A DNA stretch of 64,000 nt from JAAZGD01 sp034003765 (GTDB lineage Bacteria; Bacillota; Clostridia; Peptostreptococcales; Anaerovoracaceae): the NCBI GenBank assembly GCA_034003765.1, contig JAVEXZ010000008.1, positions 8,972-72,971 on the forward strand. Reading direction: 5' to 3'. Numbering within the stretch: position 1 is the first letter of the stretch; every line of letters begins with the position of its first letter. Shown here in pieces: positions 50,501-59,822 of the stretch. Position numbers and translations under genes: made by a program. The notes below the pieces were generated by a model. That model saw only the letters and a list, made by a program, of their open reading frames with translations. It was not told the origin of the DNA and did no database searches.

Positions 50501-51093
50501 TCTCCGAATACCAGGAAGTAAGTGAGCGGTATGAGTTTCTAACAGATCAGCGTAAGGATATACTTGACGCAACAGATGCTTTGAATAAAATAATCCGGGA
50601 TACGGATAAAATTATCAAAGCTAGGTTTAAAGAAAGTTTTGACCAAGTGGCAGCGAACTTCGAGATGTTTTTTTCGGAGCTCTTTGGTGGGGGTAGTGCT
50701 CAATTGGTCCTAGAAGATAGCGAACACCCCTTGGAATCTAACATTGATATAATAGCACAACCACCTGGTAAGAAACTAAGCAATATAAGCCTCTTGTCTG
50801 GGGGAGAAAAAACCATGACTGCTATAGCTCTAATGTTTGCAGTTCTAAAAACCAAGCCAACCCCATTTTGTATTTTAGATGAGGTTGAGGCGGCCTTGGA
50901 CGAGACCAACATAAATCGTTTCATTAAAACCCTTCATCACTTTGAGGATGAAATACAATTCACCCTGGTAACACATCAAAAGGCAACAATGGAACATGCA
51001 GATACCCTTTATGGTATTACAATGGCAGAGCAGGGAGTGTCAAAGGTTATATCCTTAAAACTAGGGTATGCCTTTGATTTAGGAGAAAATTAA
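47536..51093 (+). CDS. smc: chromosome segregation protein SMC
   Basis: SMC forms the DNA-loop-extruding core of the bacterial condensin. The 1185-residue protein has the Walker A GPNGSGKSN at 31-39, long coiled coils (about 170-500 and 680-1020), a hinge near 510-660 with the segment GGRHKNNSANLLERR, and the C-terminal signature LLSGGEKTMTAIALM with Walker B ILDEVEAALDE. The start is TTG with GGGAG upstream. Its partners ScpA and ScpB are not in the window. It overlaps ftsY in TAATG. Confidence 0.96.
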   Translation: MYFKRIEMQGFKSFAEPVVLELNEGITCIVGPNGSGKSNISDAVSWVLGEQSPKMLRGGKMDEVIFAGTASRKSRGMAEVTLVLDNTTGILPLDYNEVAITRRMYRSGESEYAINNNPCRLRDIRELIMDTGIGVDGYSIIRQGKIADIISNKTESRREIFESAAGIVTYRNKKGEAERKLSSSNLQLERVNDIVGEIERRIDSLREDSEKATEYLILRERFKELEINITLKNIEKLETNSQALESELALSKEEVLEIKKQKEELDEKVEETRQRNEALEAEMQELSERQILVMDELYGLINSEKIDGEKLSNLEANSLRLKEELEFLNQKLANEKAKEITQLELKKQTDDRLAALSLELEEKGKDYDELSRLYQEAVGHAEGKKNNVFSLLTEKANKEGEAQSIEGLKDSLKRRLETILREQEQENEANKNVLASRDELALEGKKLEEEVSRLKDQLAKEKIKQNQLSNDERQKGRDLEGLKIKMTQLLSRKKTIEEMEANYEGYNYGVKYLMKNNIPGLYGTVAELIQVPKGFEIAMETALGGNLQNIVCQKDEDAEKAIELLKENRAGRLTFLPLASIKKTSFRREASISQAKGFKGFAADLVTTKDVYADVMEYLLGKVAVFDTMQNAISLSKSLGGYRCVTLEGEFINANGAITGGRHKNNSANLLERRGEIESLGKHYDEMESQTLDLEKDRAELVSKLEESLENGLELELLLKDKEMAYLTKKSHDEAYAENLAAMNQRKEARLLEQKNIDEEIAQSDMMVRELLKAAKIAEESAQEIEREIEKALLNHQDKKIQLDEAVEEITKLRMAKSSWESEKQGIDAILTIIKNNMEEMEKEASEKEERLRGYDREKHEILGGSGSNIKLVQEKEAKKLEIEEKLKAIRLEKSHVFQELTQVSNEKESLDARLEHLSSSRMEMEIRKGKNETLLDTYKEKLWEEFEISYIQAIEFRKEDFALSTAMRENREIRSRIKELGEVNVGSISEYQEVSERYEFLTDQRKDILDATDALNKIIRDTDKIIKARFKESFDQVAANFEMFFSELFGGGSAQLVLEDSEHPLESNIDIIAQPPGKKLSNISLLSGGEKTMTAIALMFAVLKTKPTPFCILDEVEAALDETNINRFIKTLHHFEDEIQFTLVTHQKATMEHADTLYGITMAEQGVSKVISLKLGYAFDLGEN

Positions 51094-51986
51094 TGAACAA
51101 CTCGAAGAAATCGATCTTTGGTCGTTTATCAGAGCGATTGACAGATACTATAATGGCAAGGGGTAAGGTTGATGAAGAACTAATGGATCAGTTAGAGGAA
51201 ATATTGATAACTTCTGACATTGGTATGGAAACCACCATGAGGATTATTGAGGACCTTCGAGAAACCATCAAGGAAGAAATTTTGGTGGTTCCTGAGAATA
51301 TCAGAAACCACTTAAAAGATATTATGATAAAGGTGGTCACCAACGAAGGACCTTCGGATTTGCCCCAGGAACGACCGTTAGTTATCTTAATGGTCGGTAT
51401 AAATGGTGGCGGCAAAACAACAACAATTGGTAAACTGGCTCATAGATTGAAATCCCAAGGAGATCAAGTACTTCTTGTGGCTGCTGATACATTTAGAGCT
51501 GCAGCTGCAGACCAATTGGAGATTTGGGGTAAAAGAAATGGAATAAATACAATTCGTCACAAAGAAGGGTCCGACCCTGCCGCAGTTTTATTTGATGGTA
51601 TTCAGGCAGCAAAGGCAAGGAATATAGGAGTTCTTATTTGTGACACTGCAGGTCGACTTCAGAATAAAAAGAACCTAATGCAGGAATTGGAAAAAATGAG
51701 CAACATAATCAATAAAGAGTTTCCTCAAGCTGTTAGAGAAACTCTTTTAGTCCTTGATGCTACAACTGGGAAAAATGCTGTATCCCAGGCCCGAGAGTTT
51801 GATGCTGTTTCTGATCTTTCAGGAATTGTTTTGACCAAACTGGATGGGACGGCAAAGGGTGGCATAGTTTTAACAATCGTGGATGAACTTCACATTCCGG
51901 TTAAATTTATAGGAGTAGGAGAGGGATTAGAAGATTTACAGCCTTTCTCTCCTCAGGAATTTGTAGGGGGAATTTTTGATGAGTAA
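51093..51986 (+). CDS. ftsY: signal recognition particle receptor FtsY
   Basis: FtsY docks the SRP-ribosome complex at the membrane. The 297-residue protein lacks the long acidic N-terminal A domain of E. coli FtsY and consists of the N and G domains. P-loop GINGGGKTT (near residue 104) differs from the common GVNGVGKTT at two positions but keeps the key G-K-T. Other motifs are DTFRAAAADQL, DTAGRLQ and TKLDGTAKGG. It overlaps smc by one base and der by eight, so translation is coupled. ffh is not nearby. Confidence 0.95.
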   Translation: MNNSKKSIFGRLSERLTDTIMARGKVDEELMDQLEEILITSDIGMETTMRIIEDLRETIKEEILVVPENIRNHLKDIMIKVVTNEGPSDLPQERPLVILMVGINGGGKTTTIGKLAHRLKSQGDQVLLVAADTFRAAAADQLEIWGKRNGINTIRHKEGSDPAAVLFDGIQAAKARNIGVLICDTAGRLQNKKNLMQELEKMSNIINKEFPQAVRETLLVLDATTGKNAVSQAREFDAVSDLSGIVLTKLDGTAKGGIVLTIVDELHIPVKFIGVGEGLEDLQPFSPQEFVGGIFDE

Positions 51987-53301
51987 ACCCATAGTGGCGG
52001 TAGTAGGCCGCCCTAATGTAGGGAAATCCACATTTTTCAATAAAGTTGTAGGACAGAGGATTTCAATTGTAGAGGATACACCTGGTGTTACAAGGGATCG
52101 TATCTATGCTGAGACAGAATGGAACGGCAAGACCTTTGCCCTAATTGATACTGGTGGAATTGACCCAAACACACAAGATATAATATTTGCCCAAATGCGA
52201 GTTCAAGCAGAAATAGCTATGGAAACAGCTGACACCATTATCTTTATGGTGGATGGAAAAGAGGGCCTAACTGCAGCAGATCACGATGTGGCCAAGCTCC
52301 TTATGCGAACAGGTAAAAAAGTAATTCTAGTGGTTAATAAATTAGATACCATGAAGCTTCCCGATAATTTTTATGAGTTCTACGAACTGGGATTAGGAGA
52401 GCCCGTCCCTATATCTTCAGTTAATATGCTGAATTTAGGGGACCTTCTTGATCAAATTGTGGATAGTTTTTCCGCCGAACTTTTCTTAGATGATGATGAG
52501 ACCATAAAAATTGCGGTGGTAGGGAAACCAAATGTTGGCAAGTCATCTTTAATTAATGTTCTCTTAGGAGAAAACAGGGTAATAGTCTCTCCAATTGCTG
52601 GGACCACTAGAGATTCTATTGACTCACCATTCACTTGGAATGATGAGAAATATACCCTAATTGACACTGCTGGTATAAGGCGAAAATCCAAGGTAAGTGA
52701 TGATATAGAGAGATATAGTGTAATAAGAGCCATTGCATCAATTGAGCGTTGTGACCTTTGTCTTATTATGATTGATGCTACAGAAGGTGTAACAGAGCAA
52801 GACAAGAAAATAGCAGGGGTTGCCCACGAAGCAGGAAAAGGCATTGTTATTGTTGTAAATAAATGGGATTTGTTAAAAAAAGAAACTAATACCATGAAGG
52901 AATATGAGAAAACCATACACAATGAACTGGTATTTATGGCCTATGCTCAAACCATCTTTATATCTGTTAAAGACAAGCAAAGGGTATTTCAAGTAATGGA
53001 GTTGGCAAAGAGAGTTTCAGAAAAAAGGGCCATGAGAATATCCACTGGTCAATTAAATGCCCTGATACAAGATGCTATGATGATGAACCAACCCCCTGCA
53101 GATAAGGGTAAGCGTTTAAAGATATACTATGGAACCCAGGTAGGGGTCAAACCACCCTTATTTTCCTTCCAAGTAAATAGAAGAGACCTGGTACATTTTT
53201 CATATTCCCGATATTTGGAAAATAAAATTCGTGATGCATTTGGCTTTGAAGGAACATCAATTAAATTCGTGTTCAGGGAAAAAGGCGAAAAGGAGTTATA
53301 A
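51979..53301 (+). CDS. der: GTPase Der (EngA)
   Basis: Der has two tandem GTPase domains and is needed for 50S assembly. Both P-loops are visible: GRPNVGKST near residue 9 and GKPNVGKSS near 182, each with a DT(A/G)G motif (DTGGI, DTAGIRRKS) and NKxD (NKLD, NKWD). A C-terminal KH-like domain closes the 440 residues. The ATG at 51979 is preferred over the TTG one codon earlier, with AGGGGG as ribosome binding site. It ends four bases before plsY. Confidence 0.96.
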   Translation: MSKPIVAVVGRPNVGKSTFFNKVVGQRISIVEDTPGVTRDRIYAETEWNGKTFALIDTGGIDPNTQDIIFAQMRVQAEIAMETADTIIFMVDGKEGLTAADHDVAKLLMRTGKKVILVVNKLDTMKLPDNFYEFYELGLGEPVPISSVNMLNLGDLLDQIVDSFSAELFLDDDETIKIAVVGKPNVGKSSLINVLLGENRVIVSPIAGTTRDSIDSPFTWNDEKYTLIDTAGIRRKSKVSDDIERYSVIRAIASIERCDLCLIMIDATEGVTEQDKKIAGVAHEAGKGIVIVVNKWDLLKKETNTMKEYEKTIHNELVFMAYAQTIFISVKDKQRVFQVMELAKRVSEKRAMRISTGQLNALIQDAMMMNQPPADKGKRLKIYYGTQVGVKPPLFSFQVNRRDLVHFSYSRYLENKIRDAFGFEGTSIKFVFREKGEKEL

Positions 53302-53304
53302 AAG

Positions 53305-53949
53305 ATGATTTTGTTATTTGGCCTCATAGCGGTCTTGGCAGGCTACTTTATTGGTAATATATCACCTGCTATTTTAATAGGGAAGATGGCTGGCCTTGAT
53401 ATTAGAAAAGAAGGCAGTGGTAATGCAGGTTCTACCAATGTACTTCGAGTTCTTGGTAAGAGAGCAGCTATTGCAACCCTTATAATTGATGTGTTAAAAG
53501 GTACTGTGGCTGTTTCTTTGGGCCAGGCCTTGGGAGCCCTTAGTAATAGTGGTAGCTTTAATATCATGTTAATTGGTATGGTAGGTGGGATTGCTGCGAT
53601 TTTCGGCCACACCTGGCCAATCCTTTTCGGATTTCGAGGTGGTAAGGGGGCAGCAACCTCATTAGGGGCAGTGATTGGAATTAGTCCTCTTTTGGCTTTG
53701 GCATGTTTTACAACAGCTGTAACTCTGTTTATCATAACTAGGAGGGCATCTATAGCATCTATAGGAGCCGCCATACTTCTACCCCTCATGTCACTTTTCA
53801 TTGGCAGAGAAGGGATAGTTCATACAGGGGCCTATTTAATGTGGACCATAGTAATAGCCATAATTGTTGTTTTCAACCATAGAAGCAACATTAAAAGGTT
53901 ATTGAAAAATGAAGAACCAAAAATTAAATTCAGAAAAGAATCTTTGTGA
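53305..53949 (+). CDS. plsY: glycerol-3-phosphate acyltransferase
   Basis: PlsY uses the acyl-phosphate from PlsX to acylate glycerol-3-phosphate at the membrane. The 214-residue protein has five predicted membrane helices and the family motifs SGNAGSTNVLRVLG (near residue 37), HTWPILFGFRGGKGAAT (near 105) and the later NHRSNIKRL. AAGGAG lies upstream. It is followed by gpsA, which makes its substrate, so plsX-plsY-gpsA supply the phosphatidate route. Confidence 0.95.
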   Translation: MILLFGLIAVLAGYFIGNISPAILIGKMAGLDIRKEGSGNAGSTNVLRVLGKRAAIATLIIDVLKGTVAVSLGQALGALSNSGSFNIMLIGMVGGIAAIFGHTWPILFGFRGGKGAATSLGAVIGISPLLALACFTTAVTLFIITRRASIASIGAAILLPLMSLFIGREGIVHTGAYLMWTIVIAIIVVFNHRSNIKRLLKNEEPKIKFRKESL

Positions 53950-53996
53950 TAAAGCAATAATTATTTAGCCGTAAATGTATGCGAGGAGGCAACAAA

Positions 53997-54986
53997 ATGA
54001 AAAGAATAGGTGTTATTGGAGCAGGAAGCTGGGGAACGGCCCTTGCCATTACTCTATCAGATAAAGGTCATTCAGTAAAAATATGGGACCTAGATGGAGA
54101 ACATTTGAAGGCCCTAAAAGCAGACAGAGAAAATGTGAAATATTTGCCTGGGATTCCCTTTGGCAAAAACCTAACCATTGCAATGAGTATACCAGAAACT
54201 TTAGCAGATACTGATATGGTGGTGTTTTCAGCCCCAGCCCAGCATTTTAGATCAGCCTTAACCTCTGCCTTGCCATACCTTAAAAATCAAATAATAGTGA
54301 ATGTTGCGAAAGGAATTGAAAAGAAAACCTTGCTTCGTATGTCGGAGGTTGCAAAAGAGTTGGCACCAGAATTAAATTATGTTGCTTTATCCGGACCCAG
54401 CCATGCTGAAGAGGTGGGGCAAAAATTGCCAACCATTGTTGCAGTTGCATCAGAAAAACCCCAGAATGCTCTTAGTGCTCAAGAAGTATTCATGACAAAT
54501 CGCTTTAGAGTATATACCAATCCAGACTTGGTTGGCTTAGAGCTAGGTGGAGCCCTGAAAAATATAATTGCATTAGGAGCAGGAATTTCTGATGGAATGG
54601 GTTTTGGGGACAACGCAAAAGCCGCTCTTATGACTCGGGGAATCGCTGAGATTGCTCGTTTAGGAGTTGAACTTGGAGCTGATAGAGAGACTTTCTTGGG
54701 CCTATCTGGAATAGGAGACTTGATAGTTACATGTACCAGTATGCATAGCCGTAATCGAAGATGCGGTATCCTTATAGGGCAAGGTGTTAAACCTTCTGAA
54801 GCGACAAAGCAAATCGGGATGGTGGTTGAGGGAATGTTTACTGCCCAGGCTGCTATTGAGTTAGTGAAAAAAGTTGGAGTAGAAATGCCTATTACAGAAG
54901 GTATTTATAAGATTATTAATGAAGAAATAGAAGTTCATGAAGCCGTTGAACTTTTAATGGGCAGAGAGAAGAAGGAAGAATATTAA
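53997..54986 (+). CDS. gpsA: glycerol-3-phosphate dehydrogenase [NAD(P)+]
   Basis: GpsA reduces dihydroxyacetone phosphate to glycerol-3-phosphate for lipid synthesis. The 329-residue product starts at the ATG at 53997 (GAGGAGG seven bases upstream). An in-frame ATG at 53979 would place the ribosome binding site inside the gene. The N-terminal GAGSWGTALA binds NAD(P), the segment VAKGIE is conserved, and the catalytic lysine lies in ELGGALKNIIALGAG near residue 188. It follows plsY by 47 bases. Confidence 0.95.
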   Translation: MKRIGVIGAGSWGTALAITLSDKGHSVKIWDLDGEHLKALKADRENVKYLPGIPFGKNLTIAMSIPETLADTDMVVFSAPAQHFRSALTSALPYLKNQIIVNVAKGIEKKTLLRMSEVAKELAPELNYVALSGPSHAEEVGQKLPTIVAVASEKPQNALSAQEVFMTNRFRVYTNPDLVGLELGGALKNIIALGAGISDGMGFGDNAKAALMTRGIAEIARLGVELGADRETFLGLSGIGDLIVTCTSMHSRNRRCGILIGQGVKPSEATKQIGMVVEGMFTAQAAIELVKKVGVEMPITEGIYKIINEEIEVHEAVELLMGREKKEEY

Positions 54987-55047
54987 AATACTAGCTTGGA
55001 TAAGTTGTATAGGTCTTATCCCAGGAACAATTAGGCAGGAAGAGGAA

Positions 55048-56370
55048 TTGAAGGATTTGATGAAGCAGGAGAAAACATATCATATAAAAACATTTGGTTG
55101 TCAGATGAATGAGCATGATTCAGAAATCATAAGTGGATTGTTGGAGGAAGTTGGCTATAGTGAAGCCCTAACTCAAGAAGAGGCAGAGGTGTATGTAATC
55201 AATACATGTAGTGTAAGAGACAATGCCGATAAGAGTTTTTTTGGAACTATAGGGCAGCTTAAAAAGTATAAAACCCCTGATGAACCAAGAATTATTTGTG
55301 TGGGTGGATGTATGATGCAGCAACCCCACATTGTTGAACAAGTTAAGAAGAGGTATCCTTGGGTTGATGTAATTTTTGGCACTCACAACATACATGAACT
55401 TCCCCGCCTTATAGAAGAGGCCAAAGAACAAACAAAGACCCTTGTAGATGTACGGGAAGCCTCAGAGAAAACCTTGGAGGGACTTCCTGCAAAAAGAGCT
55501 CACTCTTATAAGGCTCTGATAAATGTGACATTTGGTTGTAATAATTTTTGCACCTACTGTATTGTCCCCTACACAAGAGGGAGGGAAAGATCACGAGACC
55601 ACCATGAAATAATCCGTGAAATCAAAAACCTAGCTCAAGAGGGAGTAAAAGAGGTAATGCTCCTTGGACAAAATGTCAATTCTTATAAGCCAGACTTTAC
55701 CCAATTAATTTACTCTATATCTGAAATCCAAGGCATAGAAAGAATTCGATTTATGACATCTCATCCCAAAGACATATCGGATGAACTAATAGAGGCATTT
55801 GGAAAACTGGAAAAACTAAGTAACTATATCCATCTTCCTGTGCAATCTGGAAGTAACAAAATACTAAAGGCAATGAATCGTAAATATACCGCAGAAGATT
55901 ACAAAACATTGATTGGTAAATTAAGAGATGTAGCCCCCAATATGGCAATAACTACGGATATTATAGTGGGCTTTCCAGGAGAAGAGGAAGAGGATTTTCA
56001 GGAAACCCTAGATTTAATAAAAGAAGTGGGATTTGATTCGGCATTTACATTTCTTTATTCTATAAGAAAAGGAACACCAGCAGAAAAATATGATAAGCAG
56101 ATCCCTGAGGCTATTAAGCACCAACGCTTTAACAGGCTAGTTGATCTAGTTAACACCAGTGCCAAAGAGAAAAATATGGCATATATAGGAACAGTACAAA
56201 ATGTTTTGGTTGAAGGCCCATCAAAAAAGGGTAGAGGAAGCTACCAGGGAAGGACAGAAAGCTATAAATTAGTGAATTTCACTGGATCAGAAAAAGAAGT
56301 TGGAGCAATTATTCCTGTAAAAATCCTTGATGGCAATACTTTTAGCCTAAAAGGCCAGATGGTAAAGTAA
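55048..56370 (+). CDS. miaB: tRNA-2-methylthio-N6-dimethylallyladenosine synthase
   Basis: MiaB adds the methylthio group to i6A37 of tRNAs. The 440-residue protein carries the N-terminal Fe-S cysteines (FGCQMNEHD at 17-25, NTCSVRD and GGCMMQQ), the radical SAM motif CNNFCTYC near residue 163, and a C-terminal TRAM domain. The start is TTG with AGAGG upstream; an ATG four codons later is possible. A small hairpin GGATAAG/CTTATCC lies at 54998-55021 before it, not followed by T. No mutS neighbour is present. Confidence 0.95.
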   Translation: MKDLMKQEKTYHIKTFGCQMNEHDSEIISGLLEEVGYSEALTQEEAEVYVINTCSVRDNADKSFFGTIGQLKKYKTPDEPRIICVGGCMMQQPHIVEQVKKRYPWVDVIFGTHNIHELPRLIEEAKEQTKTLVDVREASEKTLEGLPAKRAHSYKALINVTFGCNNFCTYCIVPYTRGRERSRDHHEIIREIKNLAQEGVKEVMLLGQNVNSYKPDFTQLIYSISEIQGIERIRFMTSHPKDISDELIEAFGKLEKLSNYIHLPVQSGSNKILKAMNRKYTAEDYKTLIGKLRDVAPNMAITTDIIVGFPGEEEEDFQETLDLIKEVGFDSAFTFLYSIRKGTPAEKYDKQIPEAIKHQRFNRLVDLVNTSAKEKNMAYIGTVQNVLVEGPSKKGRGSYQGRTESYKLVNFTGSEKEVGAIIPVKILDGNTFSLKGQMVK

Positions 56371-56380
56371 GGAGAGGCAG

Positions 56381-57841
56381 ATGTATGCAATAATAGGTGC
56401 CCATCTACCAGTTCTTGAATGGGTCTTGATTGGAACAAATACCATAGTCGCTATCCTTGTCATATTTTTGGAAAGAAAAGATCCATCAGCTACTCTGGCA
56501 TGGGTTATGATACTATTTTTTTTACCAGTAATAGGTATTTTCTTTTACATTATGTTGTCTAATTCCGTAATAAGAAAAAAGGCAATGAAACTAACCCTTG
56601 AGGAAGAAAAATTTATTCACGAATCCCTGGTAAGTCAAATGAAGGAAATAGCATCAGGAGAATTTGAATTCAACAGCCCAAAAACAGAAAAATGGAGAGA
56701 CCTGCTTCGCCTACAACAAATATTAGGGGATGCCTACTATACACAGGATAATGAAATTCAGGTTATAACCGATGGTAATGAGATGTTTGCAACCCTACTT
56801 AGGGATATAAAAGCTGCTAAGAATACCATAAGTATAGTCTATTTTATTATTAAGACTGATGAAATAGGAAGAAAATTTTTAAGTGCCCTAAGTGAAAAAG
56901 CAGCTGAAGGAGTTGAAGTAAGGCTTTTAGGTGACGGCTTAGGCTGTAGAGGACTTACAAAAAAGGTATTGAAACAATTTAGGGACAGCGGAGGGCATTT
57001 TGCCTTTTTCCTTCCCTTAAAATTTAGATATTTTAGCCCAAGATTGAATTATAGAAATCATAGAAAGCTGGTTATTATTGATGACACCATAGGCTATATT
57101 GGAGGCTTTAATATTGGCAGGGAATATCTTGGCAGAAAGAAAAAATTTGGCAATTGGAGAGACACTCAATTAAGGATCCTTGGCAGTGCGGTCCAGGATA
57201 TTAACGCTAGATTTCTTTTGGATTGGAGAACAGCTGTTAAGGAAGACCTAACCCTAAAGGATGCATATTTTTCCAATACAATTGGTAATGGAACAACAGG
57301 AATTCAGGTTGTTAGCAGTGGCCCCGATACCGGAAAAGAAGAAGTAAAACGTGGATTTAACCGAATGATCTCAACAGCAGAAGAAAAAATTTGGATACAA
57401 ACACCTTACTTTGTACCTTCCAACAGCCTTCATGAAAACCTAAAGGTAGCGGTAATGTCTGGTGTGGATGTTAGAATTATGATACCCAATAAACCCGATC
57501 ACATGTTTGTTTACTGGGCAACATGGTCTTACGTAGGGGATCTTATTGAGCTAGGTGCTAAAGTATATATCTACGACGCAGGATTTCTTCATGCCAAGAC
57601 CCTGGTTGTTGATGGAGAAATAAGTAGCGCAGGGACAGCTAATTTTGATAGAAGAAGTTTTAAGCTCAGCTTTGAAACCAATGTTTTTATTTACGGAGCA
57701 AAACAAGCAAAAAAAATGGAGGAAATATTTGAAGAAGATATGCTAAAATGTTATCAACTAACCAAGGAATCTTATAGGAAGCGAAATTTCTTAATTAAAA
57801 TAAAGGAACCGGTATGCCGCTTACTATCTGACTTATTATGA
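56381..57841 (+). CDS. cls: cardiolipin synthase
   Basis: Cls joins two phosphatidylglycerols into cardiolipin. The 486-residue protein has two N-terminal membrane helices and two phospholipase D-type HKD motifs, H-R-K-L-V-I-I-D-D near residue 228 and H-A-K-T-L-V-V-D near 406. AAGGAGAGG precedes the ATG. It lies between miaB and glyA on the same strand, in the same run as other lipid genes. It ends 22 bases before glyA. Confidence 0.93.
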   Translation: MYAIIGAHLPVLEWVLIGTNTIVAILVIFLERKDPSATLAWVMILFFLPVIGIFFYIMLSNSVIRKKAMKLTLEEEKFIHESLVSQMKEIASGEFEFNSPKTEKWRDLLRLQQILGDAYYTQDNEIQVITDGNEMFATLLRDIKAAKNTISIVYFIIKTDEIGRKFLSALSEKAAEGVEVRLLGDGLGCRGLTKKVLKQFRDSGGHFAFFLPLKFRYFSPRLNYRNHRKLVIIDDTIGYIGGFNIGREYLGRKKKFGNWRDTQLRILGSAVQDINARFLLDWRTAVKEDLTLKDAYFSNTIGNGTTGIQVVSSGPDTGKEEVKRGFNRMISTAEEKIWIQTPYFVPSNSLHENLKVAVMSGVDVRIMIPNKPDHMFVYWATWSYVGDLIELGAKVYIYDAGFLHAKTLVVDGEISSAGTANFDRRSFKLSFETNVFIYGAKQAKKMEEIFEEDMLKCYQLTKESYRKRNFLIKIKEPVCRLLSDLL

Positions 57842-57863
57842 TCTAAGAAAGGAAATTTACAAG

Positions 57864-59108
57864 ATGTTTGATGTTTTGAAAAAAGTTGATGTTGATGTTT
57901 ACGACGTAATTATGAGAGAGGAAGCCAGACAGGAAAACAAACTGGAGATGATTGCTTCCGAAAACTTTACCAGCAAAGCGGTTATGGAAGCCTGCGGTAG
58001 TATTTTAACCAATAAATACGCCGAAGGATATCCTGGCAAAAGATATTATGGGGGCTGCGAACACGTTGATGAGGTAGAAACCCTTGCCATTAACCGGGCA
58101 AAGGAATTGTTCGGAGCTGAATTCGCAAATGTTCAGCCTCACAGTGGTGTTTCCGCAAACATTGCAGTTTACTTTGCACTTCTTGCCCTTGGAGATACTG
58201 TCCTAGGTATGGACCTCTCAAATGGTGGACACCTAACCCATGGTAGCCCAGTTAATATATCGGGAACCTATTTTAACTTTATCCCTTATGGTTTGAATTC
58301 TGAAACTGAAACCATAGATTTTGACCAAGTAAGAGATTTGGCAAAAAAGCATAAGCCCAAGATGATTGTGGCTGGAGCTTCAGCCTACCCTAGAATCCTA
58401 AGAACTGATATTTTCAGGGAGATTGCTGATGAAGTAGGAGCCATTCTAATGGTGGATATGGCTCATATAGCGGGACTTGTAGCAGGTGGGGTTCATGCTA
58501 ACCCAGTTAAGGACGCTCATGTAGTAACTACCACAACCCATAAAACCCTTAGGGGTCCTAGAGGTGGGATTATACTTGCCAAGGAAGAATTCGGACCTGC
58601 CATTAACAAAGCCATTTTCCCAGGTACACAAGGTGGGCCTTTAATGCACGTTATAGCAGGGAAAGCAGTTTGTTTGAAGCAGGCCATGGAACCATCTTTT
58701 AAAGTATATCAAAGGCAGGTTGTGGAAAACGCCAGAGTCTTAGGTGAGGAATTACTGGCTAGAGATTTCCGCATGGTTTCTGGTGGGACAGACAATCATT
58801 TGATACTCTTAAATTTAATCAATAAGGGGCTTACAGGGGAAAAAGCTGAAATTCTTTTAGACGAATCTAATATTACTACCAATAAAAACACAGTTCCAAA
58901 TGATCCTCAAAGTCCATTTGTAACAAGTGGGGTTAGGTTGGGAACTCCAGCCTTAACAACTCGAGGATTCAAAGAAGGGGAAATTAAAAAGGTCGCACAA
59001 GCTATTTCTCTTGTTTTAGATTCTAAGGGAGCTAAATCTCCAGAAGCTAAAAGAATCGTTAAAGAATTATGCGATGATTTTCCTCTAAAAGATTGGGAGA
59101 AGGTATAG
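57864..59108 (+). CDS. glyA: serine hydroxymethyltransferase
   Basis: GlyA interconverts serine and glycine using PLP and THF, feeding methylene-THF to FolD. The 414-residue protein carries the PLP lysine in VTTTTHKTLRGPRGG near residue 229, GKRYYGGCE near 55, and the end segment VRLGTPALTTRG. GAAAGGAAA is the ribosome binding site. It is adjacent to the M50 protease gene, with the ATG directly after its stop. I saw no glycine riboswitch upstream. Confidence 0.96.
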   Translation: MFDVLKKVDVDVYDVIMREEARQENKLEMIASENFTSKAVMEACGSILTNKYAEGYPGKRYYGGCEHVDEVETLAINRAKELFGAEFANVQPHSGVSANIAVYFALLALGDTVLGMDLSNGGHLTHGSPVNISGTYFNFIPYGLNSETETIDFDQVRDLAKKHKPKMIVAGASAYPRILRTDIFREIADEVGAILMVDMAHIAGLVAGGVHANPVKDAHVVTTTTHKTLRGPRGGIILAKEEFGPAINKAIFPGTQGGPLMHVIAGKAVCLKQAMEPSFKVYQRQVVENARVLGEELLARDFRMVSGGTDNHLILLNLINKGLTGEKAEILLDESNITTNKNTVPNDPQSPFVTSGVRLGTPALTTRGFKEGEIKKVAQAISLVLDSKGAKSPEAKRIVKELCDDFPLKDWEKV

Positions 59109-59822
59109 ATGAAAAGATTTTTAGATCCTACATCCATTATATTTTTAGTGATTATGGCATTTACCGCTATTTCAGGAGGCAGGTTTTCCAGCCCCCAAGA
59201 CTGGATATTTCACACATTGATGATTTTCCCAGGGATAATAATTGGACTTTCATTTCATGAGTTCGCCCATGCTTTTGTGGCATATAAATTAGGGGACATG
59301 ACACCAAAACTTCAAGGCCGTGTAACAATAAGCCCCCTTGCCCACATAGACCCTATTGGGATGATTGCCCTAATATTTATTGGTTTTGGATGGGGAATTC
59401 CTGTTCAGATTAATCCACGTAATTTCAAAAAGCCACGAAGGGACGAATTCCTTGTGGCTATTGCTGGTGTCACAACCAACTTCATTTTGGCATTTATTTT
59501 TGTGGGTGTGGTAAAGTTGTTTATTTCCTTTGGAGCAGAACTTGCAGGCTCTTCCTTGGGTGGAACTATAGTAGAAGTCTTGTTATATGTGGTCCAAATA
59601 AATTTAGTACTTATGGTATTCAACTTATTACCAATTCCACCTTTGGATGGGTTCAATATCATTGGAGAAGTTTTTAATCTAAAGAGAAGTGAATGGTACT
59701 ACAAAATATATGACAAGGGAATGATTATTCTTTTGATTTTTATAATTCTAGGCCTGGTAGAAAGAGTTTTGCTTCCTGCAGTCGGCTTCTTCTATCAGAT
59801 GCTTTTAGGAATATTCTTCTAG
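59109..59822 (+). CDS. M50-type site-2 protease family membrane protein
   Basis: The 237-residue protein has about five membrane segments. The zinc motif HEFAHAFVAYKLGD (H-E-x-x-H near residue 50) and the later NLLPIPPLDGF, whose aspartate is the third ligand, mark the YwhC-like group of S2P metalloproteases. These cleave membrane-buried substrates, but the target here is unknown. AGAAGG lies in the end of glyA. Its stop overlaps the convergent gntR gene by four bases. Confidence 0.87.
   Translation: MKRFLDPTSIIFLVIMAFTAISGGRFSSPQDWIFHTLMIFPGIIIGLSFHEFAHAFVAYKLGDMTPKLQGRVTISPLAHIDPIGMIALIFIGFGWGIPVQINPRNFKKPRRDEFLVAIAGVTTNFILAFIFVGVVKLFISFGAELAGSSLGGTIVEVLLYVVQINLVLMVFNLLPIPPLDGFNIIGEVFNLKRSEWYYKIYDKGMIILLIFIILGLVERVLLPAVGFFYQMLLGIFF

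Noticed and set aside
54998..55021. Hairpin GGATAAG/CTTATCC as a terminator between gpsA and miaB
   Set aside because: The stem is perfect but no T-tract follows, so I do not call it a terminator.
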